A stretch of DNA of 64,000 nucleotides from Pseudomonas sp. RIT-PI-q (GCF_001297125.1 NZ_LHPC01000053.1:62001-126000), one strand, 5' to 3'. Shown: positions 1-9,455, numbered from the stretch's first letter. Notes: generated by a model not told the origin, from the letters alone. Translations and numbers: made by a program.

Positions 1-2836
1 GGATGGGCTTGAACAGGCAGTCGTCCATGCCCGCCTCCACACAGCGGATCTTCTCCTCGGGCTGCGCATTGGCGGTAAACCCCAGGATCAACGTCGGCGA
101 TGCTCCGTCGAAGCGCTCTGCATCGCGGATCGCTCCCGCCAATTCATAGCCACTGACCACCGGCATGTTGCAGTCGGTGATGACCAGATCGAACGCATGC
201 TCGTGCCACTGCGCAAGACCCTGCTCGCCATCCTCAGCCTCGACAACACGATGCCCCAGATAGCTCAGCTGCCGTGAGAGCAACAATCGATTGGCCGGAT
301 AATCGTCGACCACCAGAATCGTCAATGCCCGGCCGGGCACCTGCAACCCGATCCCCGGCAACTCACTGCGGGTCAACGGTTGCAACGCGATCAGATCAAG
401 GCTGATATCGACCTGCGTACCCCGGCCGAGGACACTGCCAAGCTGCAATCGACCGCCCATCATTTCGCACAGCGTGCGGCTGATCACCAACCCTAGCCCA
501 GACCCGGTCCGGGCTGATTGCCGGCTATTGCCGGCTTGCACAAACGGGCTGAACAGTCGCTGCTGATCGACCTCGCTGATGCCGATACCGCTGTCTTCAA
601 CGCGCACACTCACGGCCAGATGTTCCGGCAAACCGGGCTCCACCCGCAGCGTAAGGCTCACCTCGCCTTCACCGGTGAACTTGATTGCATTGCTCAACAG
701 ATTGGACAGCACTTGCTTGAAGCGCGTCGGGTCGATCAACACGTCGCAGTCGCTGTGCTCGCCCAGTTCGACTCGCCACTGCAACTGCTTCTGCCGTGCC
801 AGCCCTTCGAACACCCGGCACACCGATTCGACCAGCGCTCGCAGGTTGGCCCGCTCAGGCGTCAGCGATAAATGCCCGGACTCAATGCGCGCGATGTCCA
901 GGATGTCACCGATCAATGCCAGCAACTGCTGCCCGGCATTGGCCGCCACCTCAATGGCGGAACGGTCGGTGACGCCCTCGTCCGCGCGTTTCTGTGCCAG
1001 TTCGAGCATGCCAAGCAAGGCGTTCATCGGCGTGCGGATCTCATGGCTCATGGTCGCCAGAAACGTGGTTTTGGCCCGGTTGGCGTCGTCGGCGGCGTCC
1101 TTGGCGTCCTGCAATTGGCCCAGCAAGTGTTGGCGCAGCCGGATCTGCCGGCGCTGATAGGCGATCCAGCCCAGCGCGAGCAACAGCAAGGCGCCGGCCG
1201 CCGCGAAGGCCTGGAAAATCTCCTGACGGTGACGCAGCCAATAGCTTTGCTCCACCATCCGGTCATTGCGCCAATACTGGGTTATCTCATCGACTTCATC
1301 GGGTGCCAGGCTGAGCAACGCCTTGTCCAGGATCGAGTGCAACTCAGGCGCGTCGCGACTGGTCGCCAGGGTACTGCGGGCGGGGTCGGTGCCGACCGTA
1401 CTGGTGACTTGCAATCGATCCCGGTATTGCCGGGAAATCATGTAGCGCGCGCCGATCAATGAGTTGATGCCACCGTGTGCCTTGCCTTGGGCGACCATGT
1501 CCATGGCCTCTGCCGTCAGCGGTGCATTGACCAGCCTGATCTGTGGGTAATGCTGGCGAATGTATTCGCCGGCACTGTTGCCCTGGGTGACCGCCAGGGT
1601 TTTGCCGGCCATTTCATCCAGGGTCGTGGGACTGTCCGGCGCCACGCGAGTCACCAACACATTCGGGCTGGTGAGGAACGGCCGGGTGAAACGCAACTCG
1701 GCTTCACGCTCGATACTAGGGCTTATCCCGGCCACCAGGTCGACTTGCCCGGTCCTGATCCACTCCAACATCTCGGCGACTGATTTTGTCGGCCGAATGT
1801 CGAATTTCAATCCGGTGCGCAGGCTGATTCTCTCCAGTACATCAGCGCTGATCCCGCGAAATTGGCCTTCTGTGTCGAAGAACGAAATCGGCATCAAATT
1901 TTCGTTGATCGCCACCCTCAGGCGCGGATGTTGATCGAGCCAGTGCTGCTCGGCCACGCTGAAGTGCAGCGGTAACGCACCCGCGATGGACGTACCGCTG
2001 GCCCCCCATCGACGCAGAATGTTCATTTGCTCGTTGGTCGTTACCGCCGCCAGTGCCCGGTTGACGATCCGCTGCAATTGTCGGTTATCGCGGGCCATGG
2101 CAAACGCGAAACGACCGGGCTCCATGCGCGAAAAATCGGCCAGCTGGACGTTGTTGAGGTAGTTTTTACTGATCAGGTAATGGGCGCTGATAGCATCGCC
2201 CAGATAGACATCGGCCTTACGAAAGGCGACAGCCCCGACGGCCCCCAGCGTCGACGCAAACAGCTGAACGTCAGCCTGTGGATAAAACTGCTGCACGTTC
2301 TGTTCAGGTAAATAGTGGTACAGCATTGCCACTCGCTTGCCAGACAAATCCGGGGCGAGCACCTGAAGTGAATCGGTGCGTGTCACCAGGACCGGTTGAT
2401 CAATGGCATAGCCACTGGACAGGCATAACTCCGGGTCTTCGGCCTCGTAACTGTTGGCCGTGCCCAGCAGGTCTGCCGTGCCTTGCTTGATCGCTTGTAC
2501 CGCATCCTTTCGCGATGGATAGCGTTGGACGTCGATCTCCACGTGCAGCAGCTGCTGGAGTAGACCGGCATAGTCTGCCGTCAGCCCCTCGAACGCGTCA
2601 CCCGAGGTGGTGATGTCGAACGGTGGATAATCCGGAGCAGAAACAGCGAGCACCAATCGGCCCTTTTGTTGCAGCCAACGTGCATCGGCGACCAACAGAC
2701 TGGCGTGGTAACCCTCCACACTGGAACGTCCCAGCAACGTCAGGGCTTGCGGCTGCGCGCAGACGCTCGATACCCAGAGGCAAAGCCCCGGCAACAGCCA
2801 CTTTGTCAGGCTGCGCAGGCCTGCGACGATGTTCAT
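1..2836 (-). CDS. Hybrid sensor histidine kinase, EvgS/BvgS-like (3' end cut by window)
   Basis: This is a membrane sensor kinase of the BvgS/EvgS class. It starts at the ATG directly after the stop codon of the response regulator at 2837-3463, so the two are probably co-translated. The translation shows an N-terminal signal peptide and two tandem periplasmic solute-binding (SBP_bac_3) domains at about residues 45-270 and 285-510. A transmembrane segment lies near 525-545. A HisKA domain follows with the motif MSHEIRTPMN (His near 597), then a HATPase_c domain with a GSGLGL box, and a receiver domain with the phospho-Asp in LVITDCNMP near residue 888. The reading frame is open at base 1, so a C-terminal Hpt domain, usual in this family, would lie outside the window. 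There is no PAS domain between the membrane segment and HisKA, which resembles shorter EvgS-like kinases. The ligand is unknown. Confidence 0.9.
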   Translation of the reverse strand, partial: MNIVAGLRSLTKWLLPGLCLWVSSVCAQPQALTLLGRSSVEGYHASLLVADARWLQQKGRLVLAVSAPDYPPFDITTSGDAFEGLTADYAGLLQQLLHVEIDVQRYPSRKDAVQAIKQGTADLLGTANSYEAEDPELCLSSGYAIDQPVLVTRTDSLQVLAPDLSGKRVAMLYHYLPEQNVQQFYPQADVQLFASTLGAVGAVAFRKADVYLGDAISAHYLISKNYLNNVQLADFSRMEPGRFAFAMARDNRQLQRIVNRALAAVTTNEQMNILRRWGASGTSIAGALPLHFSVAEQHWLDQHPRLRVAINENLMPISFFDTEGQFRGISADVLERISLRTGLKFDIRPTKSVAEMLEWIRTGQVDLVAGISPSIEREAELRFTRPFLTSPNVLVTRVAPDSPTTLDEMAGKTLAVTQGNSAGEYIRQHYPQIRLVNAPLTAEAMDMVAQGKAHGGINSLIGARYMISRQYRDRLQVTSTVGTDPARSTLATSRDAPELHSILDKALLSLAPDEVDEITQYWRNDRMVEQSYWLRHRQEIFQAFAAAGALLLLALGWIAYQRRQIRLRQHLLGQLQDAKDAADDANRAKTTFLATMSHEIRTPMNALLGMLELAQKRADEGVTDRSAIEVAANAGQQLLALIGDILDIARIESGHLSLTPERANLRALVESVCRVFEGLARQKQLQWRVELGEHSDCDVLIDPTRFKQVLSNLLSNAIKFTGEGEVSLTLRVEPGLPEHLAVSVRVEDSGIGISEVDQQRLFSPFVQAGNSRQSARTGSGLGLVISRTLCEMMGGRLQLGSVLGRGTQVDISLDLIALQPLTRSELPGIGLQVPGRALTILVVDDYPANRLLLSRQLSYLGHRVVEAEDGEQGLAQWHEHAFDLVITDCNMPVVSGYELAGAIRDAERFDGASPTLILGFTANAQPEEKIRCVEAGMDDCLFKPI

Positions 2837-3463
2837 TCAGATCAGGTGATTGCGTAGGGCGAAATCCCTCAGGTGCACCGCAGACTTCACTTTGAGTTTG
2901 TCGATGACGCGGGTCTTGTAGGTGCTGACGGTCTTGTGGCTCAGGTTCATGGTCTCACCAATCAACTTGTTACTGATGCCACGGGCCAGGTATTGCAGGA
3001 TGGTCAATTCGCGGTCGGAGAGCGTGTCGACCATTTGCTTTTCGCTGTGTTGCAGCGCGTTCAGCGACACCGAGCTCGAGGGCAGCTGGGCGAAATAGGT
3101 ATAACCGGCCATGACCGCGTGCACGGCCTTGTGCAAATGCTCCAGGTCATTGGTTTTGGACACATAGGCGGCGGCGCCGGCCCGCATGCAACGTTCCTGG
3201 AAAAACAACGGTTCCTGGGACGTAAAGACCAGGACGCGGCACGGCACGTCACTGCTTGCGATGCGTGCCAGTACATCGAGCCCATCGAGCGAAGGCATGA
3301 CCAGATCCAGCACCACCAGGACCGGCGCATGTTCGCGGATCGTCGGCAGGACCTCGTTCCCGCAGGACGCTTCGTATATCCGCCTGAACCCCTCTTTCAT
3401 GAGGACGAGTTTGACTGCGGCGCGAACCACCGGATGATCGTCCGCAATCAGCACTGACTTCAT
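2837..3463 (-). CDS. Response regulator, NarL/FixJ (EvgA/BvgA-like)
   Basis: This is a two-domain DNA-binding response regulator. The N-terminal receiver begins KSVLIADDHPVVR (acidic pocket DD) and carries the phospho-Asp in the segment VVLDLVMPSLDG. The C-terminal LuxR-type helix-turn-helix includes LSDRELTILQYLARG and KTVSTYKTRVIDKL. I start it at the ATG at 3463, which has a GGGAG ribosome-binding site in the preceding bases, rather than at an in-frame ATG 48 bases upstream. The stop codon abuts the start of the hybrid kinase, so it is probably that kinase's partner. The DNA targets cannot be read from the sequence. Confidence 0.92.
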   Translation of the reverse strand: MKSVLIADDHPVVRAAVKLVLMKEGFRRIYEASCGNEVLPTIREHAPVLVVLDLVMPSLDGLDVLARIASSDVPCRVLVFTSQEPLFFQERCMRAGAAAYVSKTNDLEHLHKAVHAVMAGYTYFAQLPSSSVSLNALQHSEKQMVDTLSDRELTILQYLARGISNKLIGETMNLSHKTVSTYKTRVIDKLKVKSAVHLRDFALRNHLI

Positions 3464-3574
3464 GGCAACTCCCTGTGCATAAACACGACATTTTGGGCGA
3501 TCAATGCCCATGGGGCTGACCCAGGTTAGACGCAGCAGCTGCGCGAAGACTCTTGCATGGAAATCCGGGCGGTT

Positions 3575-3979
3575 CTACCTGACAGAAATGACAGTAGCGA
3601 CGAACGGTAGCGGAGGATCAATGATCGCCATCAACCGCTGGACACTTGGCAAATCAGGCAGCGCTCCATGACTCACCTCGACGTTCTGTTCAACACAGAT
3701 TGGCAGTCGAGCCTGTTGCCCGTGGTAGATCAAGGCGTGATGAACCTGCGGGTGATCGCGCAGAAAATCGAGCAGGTTCAACACCTCGCCCCCGAGCGAT
3801 GCATTGATCACCACCGCATCGAATGGCTCACTACCGTAGTCGACCAGCGTCAACAGCTCTTCGAGACTGTTCACCGGTGCTATCCGATAGTAGCCGAGGT
3901 GGTTGAACAGTCGCTCGACCTTCATTCGGTGAAAATGCTGCTCGTCCGCGATCAGGATACGTAAGGCTTTGTTCGACAA
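3575..3979 (-). CDS. Stand-alone receiver-like protein lacking the phospho-acceptor Asp
   Basis: A 134-residue protein with the shape of a CheY-like receiver (RILIADEQHFHRMKVERLF at the start). It ends after the receiver-sized domain and has no output domain. Where active receivers have the phosphorylated Asp, this protein has Asn in AVVINASLGG, and no convincing conserved Lys is seen later, so it is probably not phosphorylated. No ATG is available: the frame opens after an in-frame TAG with TTG at 3977-3979, preceded by a G-rich stretch that could serve as ribosome-binding site. It lies upstream of the response regulator and kinase on the same strand and may belong to the same operon. Confidence 0.7.
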   Translation of the reverse strand: MSNKALRILIADEQHFHRMKVERLFNHLGYYRIAPVNSLEELLTLVDYGSEPFDAVVINASLGGEVLNLLDFLRDHPQVHHALIYHGQQARLPICVEQNVEVSHGALPDLPSVQRLMAIIDPPLPFVATVISVR

Positions 3980-4097
3980 CGTGGGCCCCCAGCAGGGTGT
4001 CGGATTCGTAGGGGCGCAAGGCTACGGAAGACTCACCGGGCTTGATGTAGGACATTTCCTAAAAATCTGGAGGCTTTATCCGCTGGCCGGCTGCACT

Positions 4098-4189
4098 TGT
4101 AGGAGCTGGCTTGCCAGCGAAGAGGCCATGAGATTCAACATACATGCTGGCTGTTACGCCGCCTTCGCTGGCAAGCCAGCTCCTACAAT
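4098..4189. repeat. REP doublet (GGAGCTGGCTTGCCAGCG type)
   Basis: Two inverted copies of the Pseudomonas REP core (TGTAGGAGCTGGCTTGCCAG and its complement) face each other around a short spacer. It lies just past the 3' end of the Mg2+ ATPase gene and upstream of the pseudo-receiver gene, where it may act as an RNA-stabilising or terminating hairpin. Confidence 0.9.
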
Positions 4190-4197
4190 TGGCAGGA

Positions 4198-6900
4198 TTA
4201 CTGCCAACCAAACCGGCGGATGTAAAACCCCTTCACCGCCTGGGTCAGTGCCATGTACGCCAGCAGAATCACCGGCAGGAACACGAAGTACAGCGACGGC
4301 AGCGCCTGCAATTTGAAGTAGTGCGCCAGCGGCCCCATCGGCAGGAAAATGCCCACGGCCATGATGATCCCGGTCATCACCATCAGCGGCATCGCCGCGC
4401 GGCTTTGCAGGAACGGAATCTTCGGTGTGCGGATCATGTGCACGATCAGCGTCTGGGTCAGCAGGCCGACCACGAACCACCCGGACTGAAACAGGGTCTG
4501 GTGGTCCGCGGTGTTGGCGTCGAACACGTACCACATCAAGGCAAACGTGGTGATGTCGAAGATCGAACTGATCGGCCCGAAAAACAGCATGAAACGCCCG
4601 ACATCCGCTGGCTGCCAGCGCTGGGGTTGCTTGAGCATTTCTTCATCGACGTTATCGAACGGGATGGCGATTTGCGAAATGTCGTACAGCAGGTTTTGCA
4701 CCAGCAGGTGCATCGGCAGCATCGGCAGGAACGGGATGAACGCGCTGGCCACCAGCACCGAGAACACGTTGCCGAAGTTCGAACTGGCGGTCATCTTGAT
4801 GTACTTGAGCATGTTGGCGAAGGTCCGCCGCCCTTCCAGCACGCCCTCCTCCAGCACCATCAGGCTTTTTTCCAGGAGGATGATGTCCGCCGCTTCCTTG
4901 GCGATGTCCACCGCGCTGTCCACCGAAATGCCGATGTCGGCGGTGCGCAGGGCCGGCGCGTCGTTGATGCCGTCGCCCATGAACCCGACCACATGGCCGT
5001 TGGCTTTCAGCAGCCGGACGATGCGTTCCTTGTGCGACGGCGTGAGTTTGGCAAAGACGTTGGTGGTCTCGACCGCCACCGCCAGTTGCGCGTCACTCAT
5101 GCGCTCGATGTCGTTGCCCATCAGCAGGCCTTGTTGCTCGAGGCCGACTTCGCGGCAGATCTTCGCGGTCACCAGTTCGTTGTCGCCGGTCAGCACTTTC
5201 ACCGCCACACCGTGCGCAGCCAATGCCTTGAGGGCCGGTGCGGTGCTTTCTTTTGGCGGATCGAGGAACGCCACGTAGCCGATCAGCGTCAGGGCCTGTT
5301 CATCCGCCAGGCTGTAAGTGTCGCGCCCCTCAATCATCGGCCGCGCGGCCACGGCGACGACCCGCAAGCCTTCGGCGTTGAAGGTGGCGGTGACCTGACG
5401 AATCCGCGCCAGCAATTCATCGCTCAGCGCTTCATCGAGTTCGCCGTGACGCACCCGGGTGCACACCGCCAGCACTTCTTCCACCGCGCCTTTGCAGATT
5501 AACAGGTGCGACTGATCGCGCTCGGCGACCACCACTGACATGCGCCGCCGGGTGAAGTCGAACGGGATTTCGTCGACCTTGCGAAACGCCGTGCCGACTT
5601 TCAGTTCACGGTGGATTTCCACGTGTTCGAGCACGGCGACGTCCAGCAGGTTTTTCAGACCAGTCTGGTAGTAGCTGTTGAGGTAGGCCATTTCCAGTAC
5701 GTCGTCGGAGTCGTTGCCCCAGACGTCGACGTTACGTGCCAGGAAAATCTTGTCCTGGGTCAGGGTTCCGGTCTTGTCGGTGCACAGCACGTCCATGGCG
5801 CCGAAGTTCTGGATCGCGTCGAGGCGTTTGACGATGACTTTTTTGCGCGACAGGAACACTGCGCCCTTGGCCAGGGTCGAGGTGACGATCATCGGCAGCA
5901 TTTCCGGGGTCAGGCCCACGGCAATCGACAGTGCGAACAGCAGCGCCTCGGTCCAGTCGCCCTTGGTGAAACCGTTGATGAACAGCACCAGCGGCGCCAT
6001 CACGAACATGAAGCGGATCAACAGCCAGCTGACTTTGTTGACCCCGGTCTGGAACGAGGTGGGCGCACGATCGGTGGCGCCGACGCGCTGGGCCAGGGCA
6101 CCGAAATAAGTGCTGTTGCCGGTGGTGAGAATCACCGCCAACGCTGTGCCGGACACCACGTTAGTGCCCATGAACAGAATGTTGTCCAGGTCAAGCGGGT
6201 TGCGGGTGTCGAGGTCTTGCTGCCGGGGGAATTTTTCCACCGGCATCGATTCGCCGGTCATGGCCGCCTGGCTGACGAACAGGTCCTTGGCGCTGAGCAC
6301 CCGGCAATCGGCGGGGATCATGTCGCCGGCCGAGAGCACGATCAGGTCGCCCGGCACCAGTTGCTTGATCGGCAATTCGATACGCTGCGCATCCCGACGC
6401 ATCACCGTGGCGGTGTTGCTGACCATGGCCTTGAGGGCATCAGCCGCTTGGTTGGATTTGGTTTCCTGCCAGAAGCGCAGCAAGGTCGAAAGCACCACCA
6501 TCGAGAAAATCACAATGGCGGCTTTCATGTCTTCGGTCAGCCAGGAGATGACCGCGAGCAAGGTCAGCAGCAGGTTGAACGGGTTTTTGTAGCAGTGCCA
6601 CAGGTGGGTCCACCACGGCAGTGGCTGTTCGTGCTCGACTTCGTTGAGGCCGAACTGCGCGCGCAAGGCATCGGCTTCGAGTTCGCTCAAGCCGTCGGTG
6701 TGGCTGCCGAGTGTGTCCAGCAGTTGGCCGGTGTCGCTGTTGGCGGCGCTCACCAGGGTTTGCGCCAGGGTGGGCGGCACTTCACGGCTGACCGTGGTGT
6801 CGGTGAAGTTTTCCAGCAACGCCAGGCGCCGGAAGTGTCGGGCGATGTGGCGGGTGCGCAGGAATCCGGCGAAGAATTCTTTGAGCAGGGTCAGGTTCAT
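4198..6900 (-). CDS. mgtA: Magnesium-translocating P-type ATPase
   Basis: A P3B-type ATPase of about 900 residues that imports Mg2+ across the inner membrane. The phosphorylation motif is VLCTDKTGTLTQD, the TGES actuator motif appears in AAMTGESMPVEKF, and the hinge motif is VGFMGDGINDAPAL. Hydrophobic segments flank these as expected for ten transmembrane helices. I start it at the ATG at 6900 (MNLTLLKEFF), which has GGGGGA just upstream; an in-frame ATG 69 bases further upstream has no support. The 3' end is followed by a REP doublet. The long untranslated region upstream may be regulatory (see 6901-7170). mgtA and mgtB cannot be separated by eye. Confidence 0.93.
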   Translation of the reverse strand: MNLTLLKEFFAGFLRTRHIARHFRRLALLENFTDTTVSREVPPTLAQTLVSAANSDTGQLLDTLGSHTDGLSELEADALRAQFGLNEVEHEQPLPWWTHLWHCYKNPFNLLLTLLAVISWLTEDMKAAIVIFSMVVLSTLLRFWQETKSNQAADALKAMVSNTATVMRRDAQRIELPIKQLVPGDLIVLSAGDMIPADCRVLSAKDLFVSQAAMTGESMPVEKFPRQQDLDTRNPLDLDNILFMGTNVVSGTALAVILTTGNSTYFGALAQRVGATDRAPTSFQTGVNKVSWLLIRFMFVMAPLVLFINGFTKGDWTEALLFALSIAVGLTPEMLPMIVTSTLAKGAVFLSRKKVIVKRLDAIQNFGAMDVLCTDKTGTLTQDKIFLARNVDVWGNDSDDVLEMAYLNSYYQTGLKNLLDVAVLEHVEIHRELKVGTAFRKVDEIPFDFTRRRMSVVVAERDQSHLLICKGAVEEVLAVCTRVRHGELDEALSDELLARIRQVTATFNAEGLRVVAVAARPMIEGRDTYSLADEQALTLIGYVAFLDPPKESTAPALKALAAHGVAVKVLTGDNELVTAKICREVGLEQQGLLMGNDIERMSDAQLAVAVETTNVFAKLTPSHKERIVRLLKANGHVVGFMGDGINDAPALRTADIGISVDSAVDIAKEAADIILLEKSLMVLEEGVLEGRRTFANMLKYIKMTASSNFGNVFSVLVASAFIPFLPMLPMHLLVQNLLYDISQIAIPFDNVDEEMLKQPQRWQPADVGRFMLFFGPISSIFDITTFALMWYVFDANTADHQTLFQSGWFVVGLLTQTLIVHMIRTPKIPFLQSRAAMPLMVMTGIIMAVGIFLPMGPLAHYFKLQALPSLYFVFLPVILLAYMALTQAVKGFYIRRFGWQ

Positions 6901-7170
6901 GGCAGTTCCCCCTGGGTCAGCCGGGAAACCGTCGAGCAGGCGTGTCGAAGCGCCGCGATGACGACACACAGTCGAACATCACGCACGGTTCAGCGTCGAT
7001 GAGAAGGACGTCGGGACACGGACCATGACTGGCCGCGATCGGGATGCCGCTGCTCGCTATTGGGCGAGACAACGGCACAAAAGGCTGCGCGTTATCTTGC
7101 CGGGAAGGTGCCGGTTACTGAAACCGGCCGACTACTGTCACTCGAACAAGTACCCACTGTGGGTCTCCGC
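6901..7170 (-). promoter_or_regulatory. Possible structured leader of the Mg2+ ATPase gene
   Basis: About 270 bases upstream of the Mg2+ ATPase start hold no credible gene. Two hairpins are visible: GCCGGTT/AACCGGC with a 5-base loop at 7110-7128 and ACCCA/TGGGT at 7152-7164. Mg2+ transporter genes often have long regulatory leaders (riboswitches or leader peptides), so one is plausible, but I cannot match this sequence to a known class such as the M-box. Confidence 0.3.
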
Positions 7171-7298
7171 TATTGATTGAAAACGCGCGAAGCTTACGCC
7201 CCGATTTCTGGAGAGTAAACGAAGAAACGGCGTGTGATGGGGGAATCGCGGGGTTCTTCAGGGAGGGTTCAGAATTCTGGTTTTTGAGTGTTATTGAG

Positions 7299-7380
7299 GG
7301 CCTCTTCGCCGGCAAGCCGGCTCCTACAAGGATCCTCGTTTGTAGGAGCCGGCTTGCCGGCGAAGGCGGCCTCACAGCCA
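7299..7380. repeat. REP doublet (GCCGGCTTGCCGGCG type)
   Basis: Inverted REP copies at about 7299-7330 and 7340-7380 lie immediately downstream of the pvdA stop codon, probably forming its 3' hairpin. With the leader region they account for the stretch between pvdA and the Mg2+ ATPase gene; bases 7171-7298 show nothing else. Confidence 0.9.
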
Positions 7381-7389
7381 CCGAAAATC

Positions 7390-8727
7390 TCAGCTCGCTG
7401 TGGCCAACAACAAATCCATCACCGAACGCCCATGCCCCCGCGCCTTGCCATGTTCATACAACGAACCGGCAATCTCATCGGCACGGATCGGCAGGATCGA
7501 CAACAACGTATCGCTCAAGCCATGGCTCGCCTGGCAGAAGCCCTGCATATAAATGCCGGCCTTGCAGCGCTCGTCCGTGATCAGTTTGTAATTGCGATCC
7601 ACCTCGAAATCGCCCAGGTACTGCTCCAGCGGCGCCAGCAGTTTGCGGTGCATCTGACGCTCGTAACCGGTGGCGAGCACCACGGCGTCGTAATGACGAA
7701 CCGTGACTTCACCGGTGGCGTTATTGCGCACCGCCAGTTCGATGCCGCGCTCGGTGGCGGTGGCCTTTTCGATGGTGGTCAGGGTGCGGAACGCATGACG
7801 TGCAATGCCCGAAACTTTCTGCCGGTAGAAGATCCCGTAGATGCGTTCGATCAGGTCGATGTCCACCACCGAATAGTTGGTGTTGTGGTACTCGTTGACC
7901 AGACGCTCACGCTCGCTGCTCGCCTGCTGGAACACCAGGTCGGTGAACTCCGGCGAGAACACTTCGTTGACGAACGGGCTGTCGTCCGCCGGCTTCAGCG
8001 CCGAACCGCGCAGGATCATGTCGACCTGCACCGACGGGAAACTGTCGTTCAAATCGATGAACGCTTCCGCCGCGCTCTGCCCGCCGCCGATGATCGCGAT
8101 GCTCATCGGCTGGTTGTTCACGCACGGCTGCTGGGCCATCTGCGCCAGGTACTGGGAGTGGTGGAACACCCGGCTGTCACCCTTCAGCGCCTTGAACGCT
8201 TCGGGAATGCGCGGCGTGCCGCCGGCACTGACCACCACCGAACGGGTGGTGCGCACGTGCTGCTGACCGTGGCTATCACGGGAAATCACCCGCAGCGCTT
8301 CGACCTGCTGGTTGTGCAGCACCGGTTCGATGGTCAGCACTTCTTCGCCGTAACGGCTCTGCGCTTCAAATTGCCCGGCGACCCAACGCAGGTAGTCGTT
8401 GTACTCCATGCGGCACGGATAGAAGGTGCCCAGGTTGATGAAGTCCACCAGACGACCGTGGTGCTTGAGGTAATTGACGAACGAATAAGGGCTGGTCGGG
8501 TTGCGCAGGGTCACCAGGTCCTTGAGGAAAGAGATCTGCAACTCGCTCTGGGTCACCAGGGTGTTGCCATGCCAACGGTAGTCGGCCTGCTTGTCGAGAA
8601 ACAGAACATCCAGTTCGCCCTGGCTCGGCCCGCGCTCTTGCAGGGCGATGGCCAGCGCCAGGTTGGAAGGGCCGAAACCGACGCCGATCAGGTCGTGAAC
8701 GAAGGGCGATGCAATTGCCTGTGTCAT
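7390..8727 (-). CDS. pvdA: L-ornithine N5-monooxygenase
   Basis: PvdA hydroxylates the side-chain nitrogen of L-ornithine using FAD, NADPH and O2, making the hydroxamate precursor of pyoverdine. The 445-residue protein shows the FAD site GVGFGPSNLALAIALQ near residue 15, the NADPH site SIAIIGGGQSAAEAF near residue 210, and the C-terminal ATGYERQ and SHGLSDTLLS motifs of the siderophore N-monooxygenase family. A PvdS-type promoter lies at 8825-8848, giving an untranslated leader of about 90 bases. The product should feed the two ornithine-type modules predicted in the second NRPS gene. The upstream same-strand neighbour is the sigma factor gene fpvI, as in P. aeruginosa. Confidence 0.97.
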   Translation of the reverse strand: MTQAIASPFVHDLIGVGFGPSNLALAIALQERGPSQGELDVLFLDKQADYRWHGNTLVTQSELQISFLKDLVTLRNPTSPYSFVNYLKHHGRLVDFINLGTFYPCRMEYNDYLRWVAGQFEAQSRYGEEVLTIEPVLHNQQVEALRVISRDSHGQQHVRTTRSVVVSAGGTPRIPEAFKALKGDSRVFHHSQYLAQMAQQPCVNNQPMSIAIIGGGQSAAEAFIDLNDSFPSVQVDMILRGSALKPADDSPFVNEVFSPEFTDLVFQQASSERERLVNEYHNTNYSVVDIDLIERIYGIFYRQKVSGIARHAFRTLTTIEKATATERGIELAVRNNATGEVTVRHYDAVVLATGYERQMHRKLLAPLEQYLGDFEVDRNYKLITDERCKAGIYMQGFCQASHGLSDTLLSILPIRADEIAGSLYEHGKARGHGRSVMDLLLATAS

Positions 8728-8824
8728 TTCCAGTGTCCTCTGGATGAACCCCCGAGCAACGGGGAGTAAGCCTAAGTGACCTGACCGGCCTTGAGCAGGA
8801 CAGCAGATCGTCTGTTGCTATGGA

Positions 8825-8848
8825 ACGAGGACAATGAAACAAAATTTA
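8825..8848 (-). promoter_or_regulatory. PvdS-type iron-starvation promoter of pvdA
   Basis: TAAAT at 8848-8844 (minus strand) and CGT at 8827-8825 are separated by exactly 16 bases, matching the known iron-starvation box TAAAT-N16-CGT used by the sigma factor PvdS. It lies 97 bases upstream of the pvdA start codon. Confidence 0.85.
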
Positions 8849-8875
8849 ATACTGTTTTTTACCCATCAGAACGGA

Positions 8876-9358
8876 TCAATGCGCATCCCATTGCAGCATC
8901 CGCACCCGGCAATGCTTCATCGCATTGACGATGTGCTTCTCCACCAGGGCCCGGGAAATACCCAGGTGTTCGGCGATTTCCGGGTGCGACAGGCCGTCGA
9001 TCTTGCGCAGCAGGAAACTCTCGCGGCACAGCCGTGGCAATTCCGCCAGCGCGCGCTGAAGCATTTCCAGGCGCTGGCCGTGATCGAGGCAGTGATGGGG
9101 CGAGGGGGTGAAGTAGCGCTCTTCGTTGTCGAGCACTTCCAGCGATTCCACCTGACGCAGGGCATTGCGCCGATGGTCGTCGATCACCAGGTTGAGCGCG
9201 GTGCGATAAAGGAAGGCCCGGGGTTGCTCGATCGGCGTGTCGCTGGAACGCTCCAGTACCCGCAGATAAGCGTCATGCACCACATCTTCGGCCACCTGAC
9301 GGTTGCCCAGCTTGGCGTTCAAAAAACACACCAGCTCGCGATAGTAGTTTTCCAACAT
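8876..9358 (-). CDS. fpvI: ECF sigma factor FpvI
   Basis: An extracytoplasmic-function sigma factor of 160 residues. Region 2 is represented by YYRELVCFLNAKLGNRQVAE and VVHDAYLRVLERS; region 4 by LSHPEIAEHLGISRALVEKH. In P. aeruginosa FpvI drives transcription of the ferripyoverdine receptor gene fpvA when FpvA signals through the anti-sigma factor FpvR. I start it at the ATG at 9358 (MLENYYREL) with GGGAG just upstream; the open frame extends 52 codons further but that part is low-complexity and unlike the family. A Fur-like box lies upstream at 9456-9470. No fpvR gene is adjacent. PvdS is a close paralogue; the placement between pvdA and pvdR supports FpvI. Confidence 0.85.
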   Translation of the reverse strand: MLENYYRELVCFLNAKLGNRQVAEDVVHDAYLRVLERSSDTPIEQPRAFLYRTALNLVIDDHRRNALRQVESLEVLDNEERYFTPSPHHCLDHGQRLEMLQRALAELPRLCRESFLLRKIDGLSHPEIAEHLGISRALVEKHIVNAMKHCRVRMLQWDAH

Positions 9359-9455
9359 GACTCCCGGCCGCACAGGTGCGGTTTCAATCCTTGAGCCACC
9401 TGAACCACCGCCGAAATAGGCAGTGGCACGATAGTGGCAGTTCGAGGCGCGTAAT

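Noticed and set aside
4144..7002. Long plus-strand frames opposite mgtA
   Set aside because: Antisense to well-conserved P-type ATPase motifs; low-complexity Arg/His/Gln-rich translations.
7115..7381. Small open frames running through the REP at 7299-7380
   Set aside because: Repeats give recurring peptides such as GAGLPAK in many places; these are REP translations, not genes.
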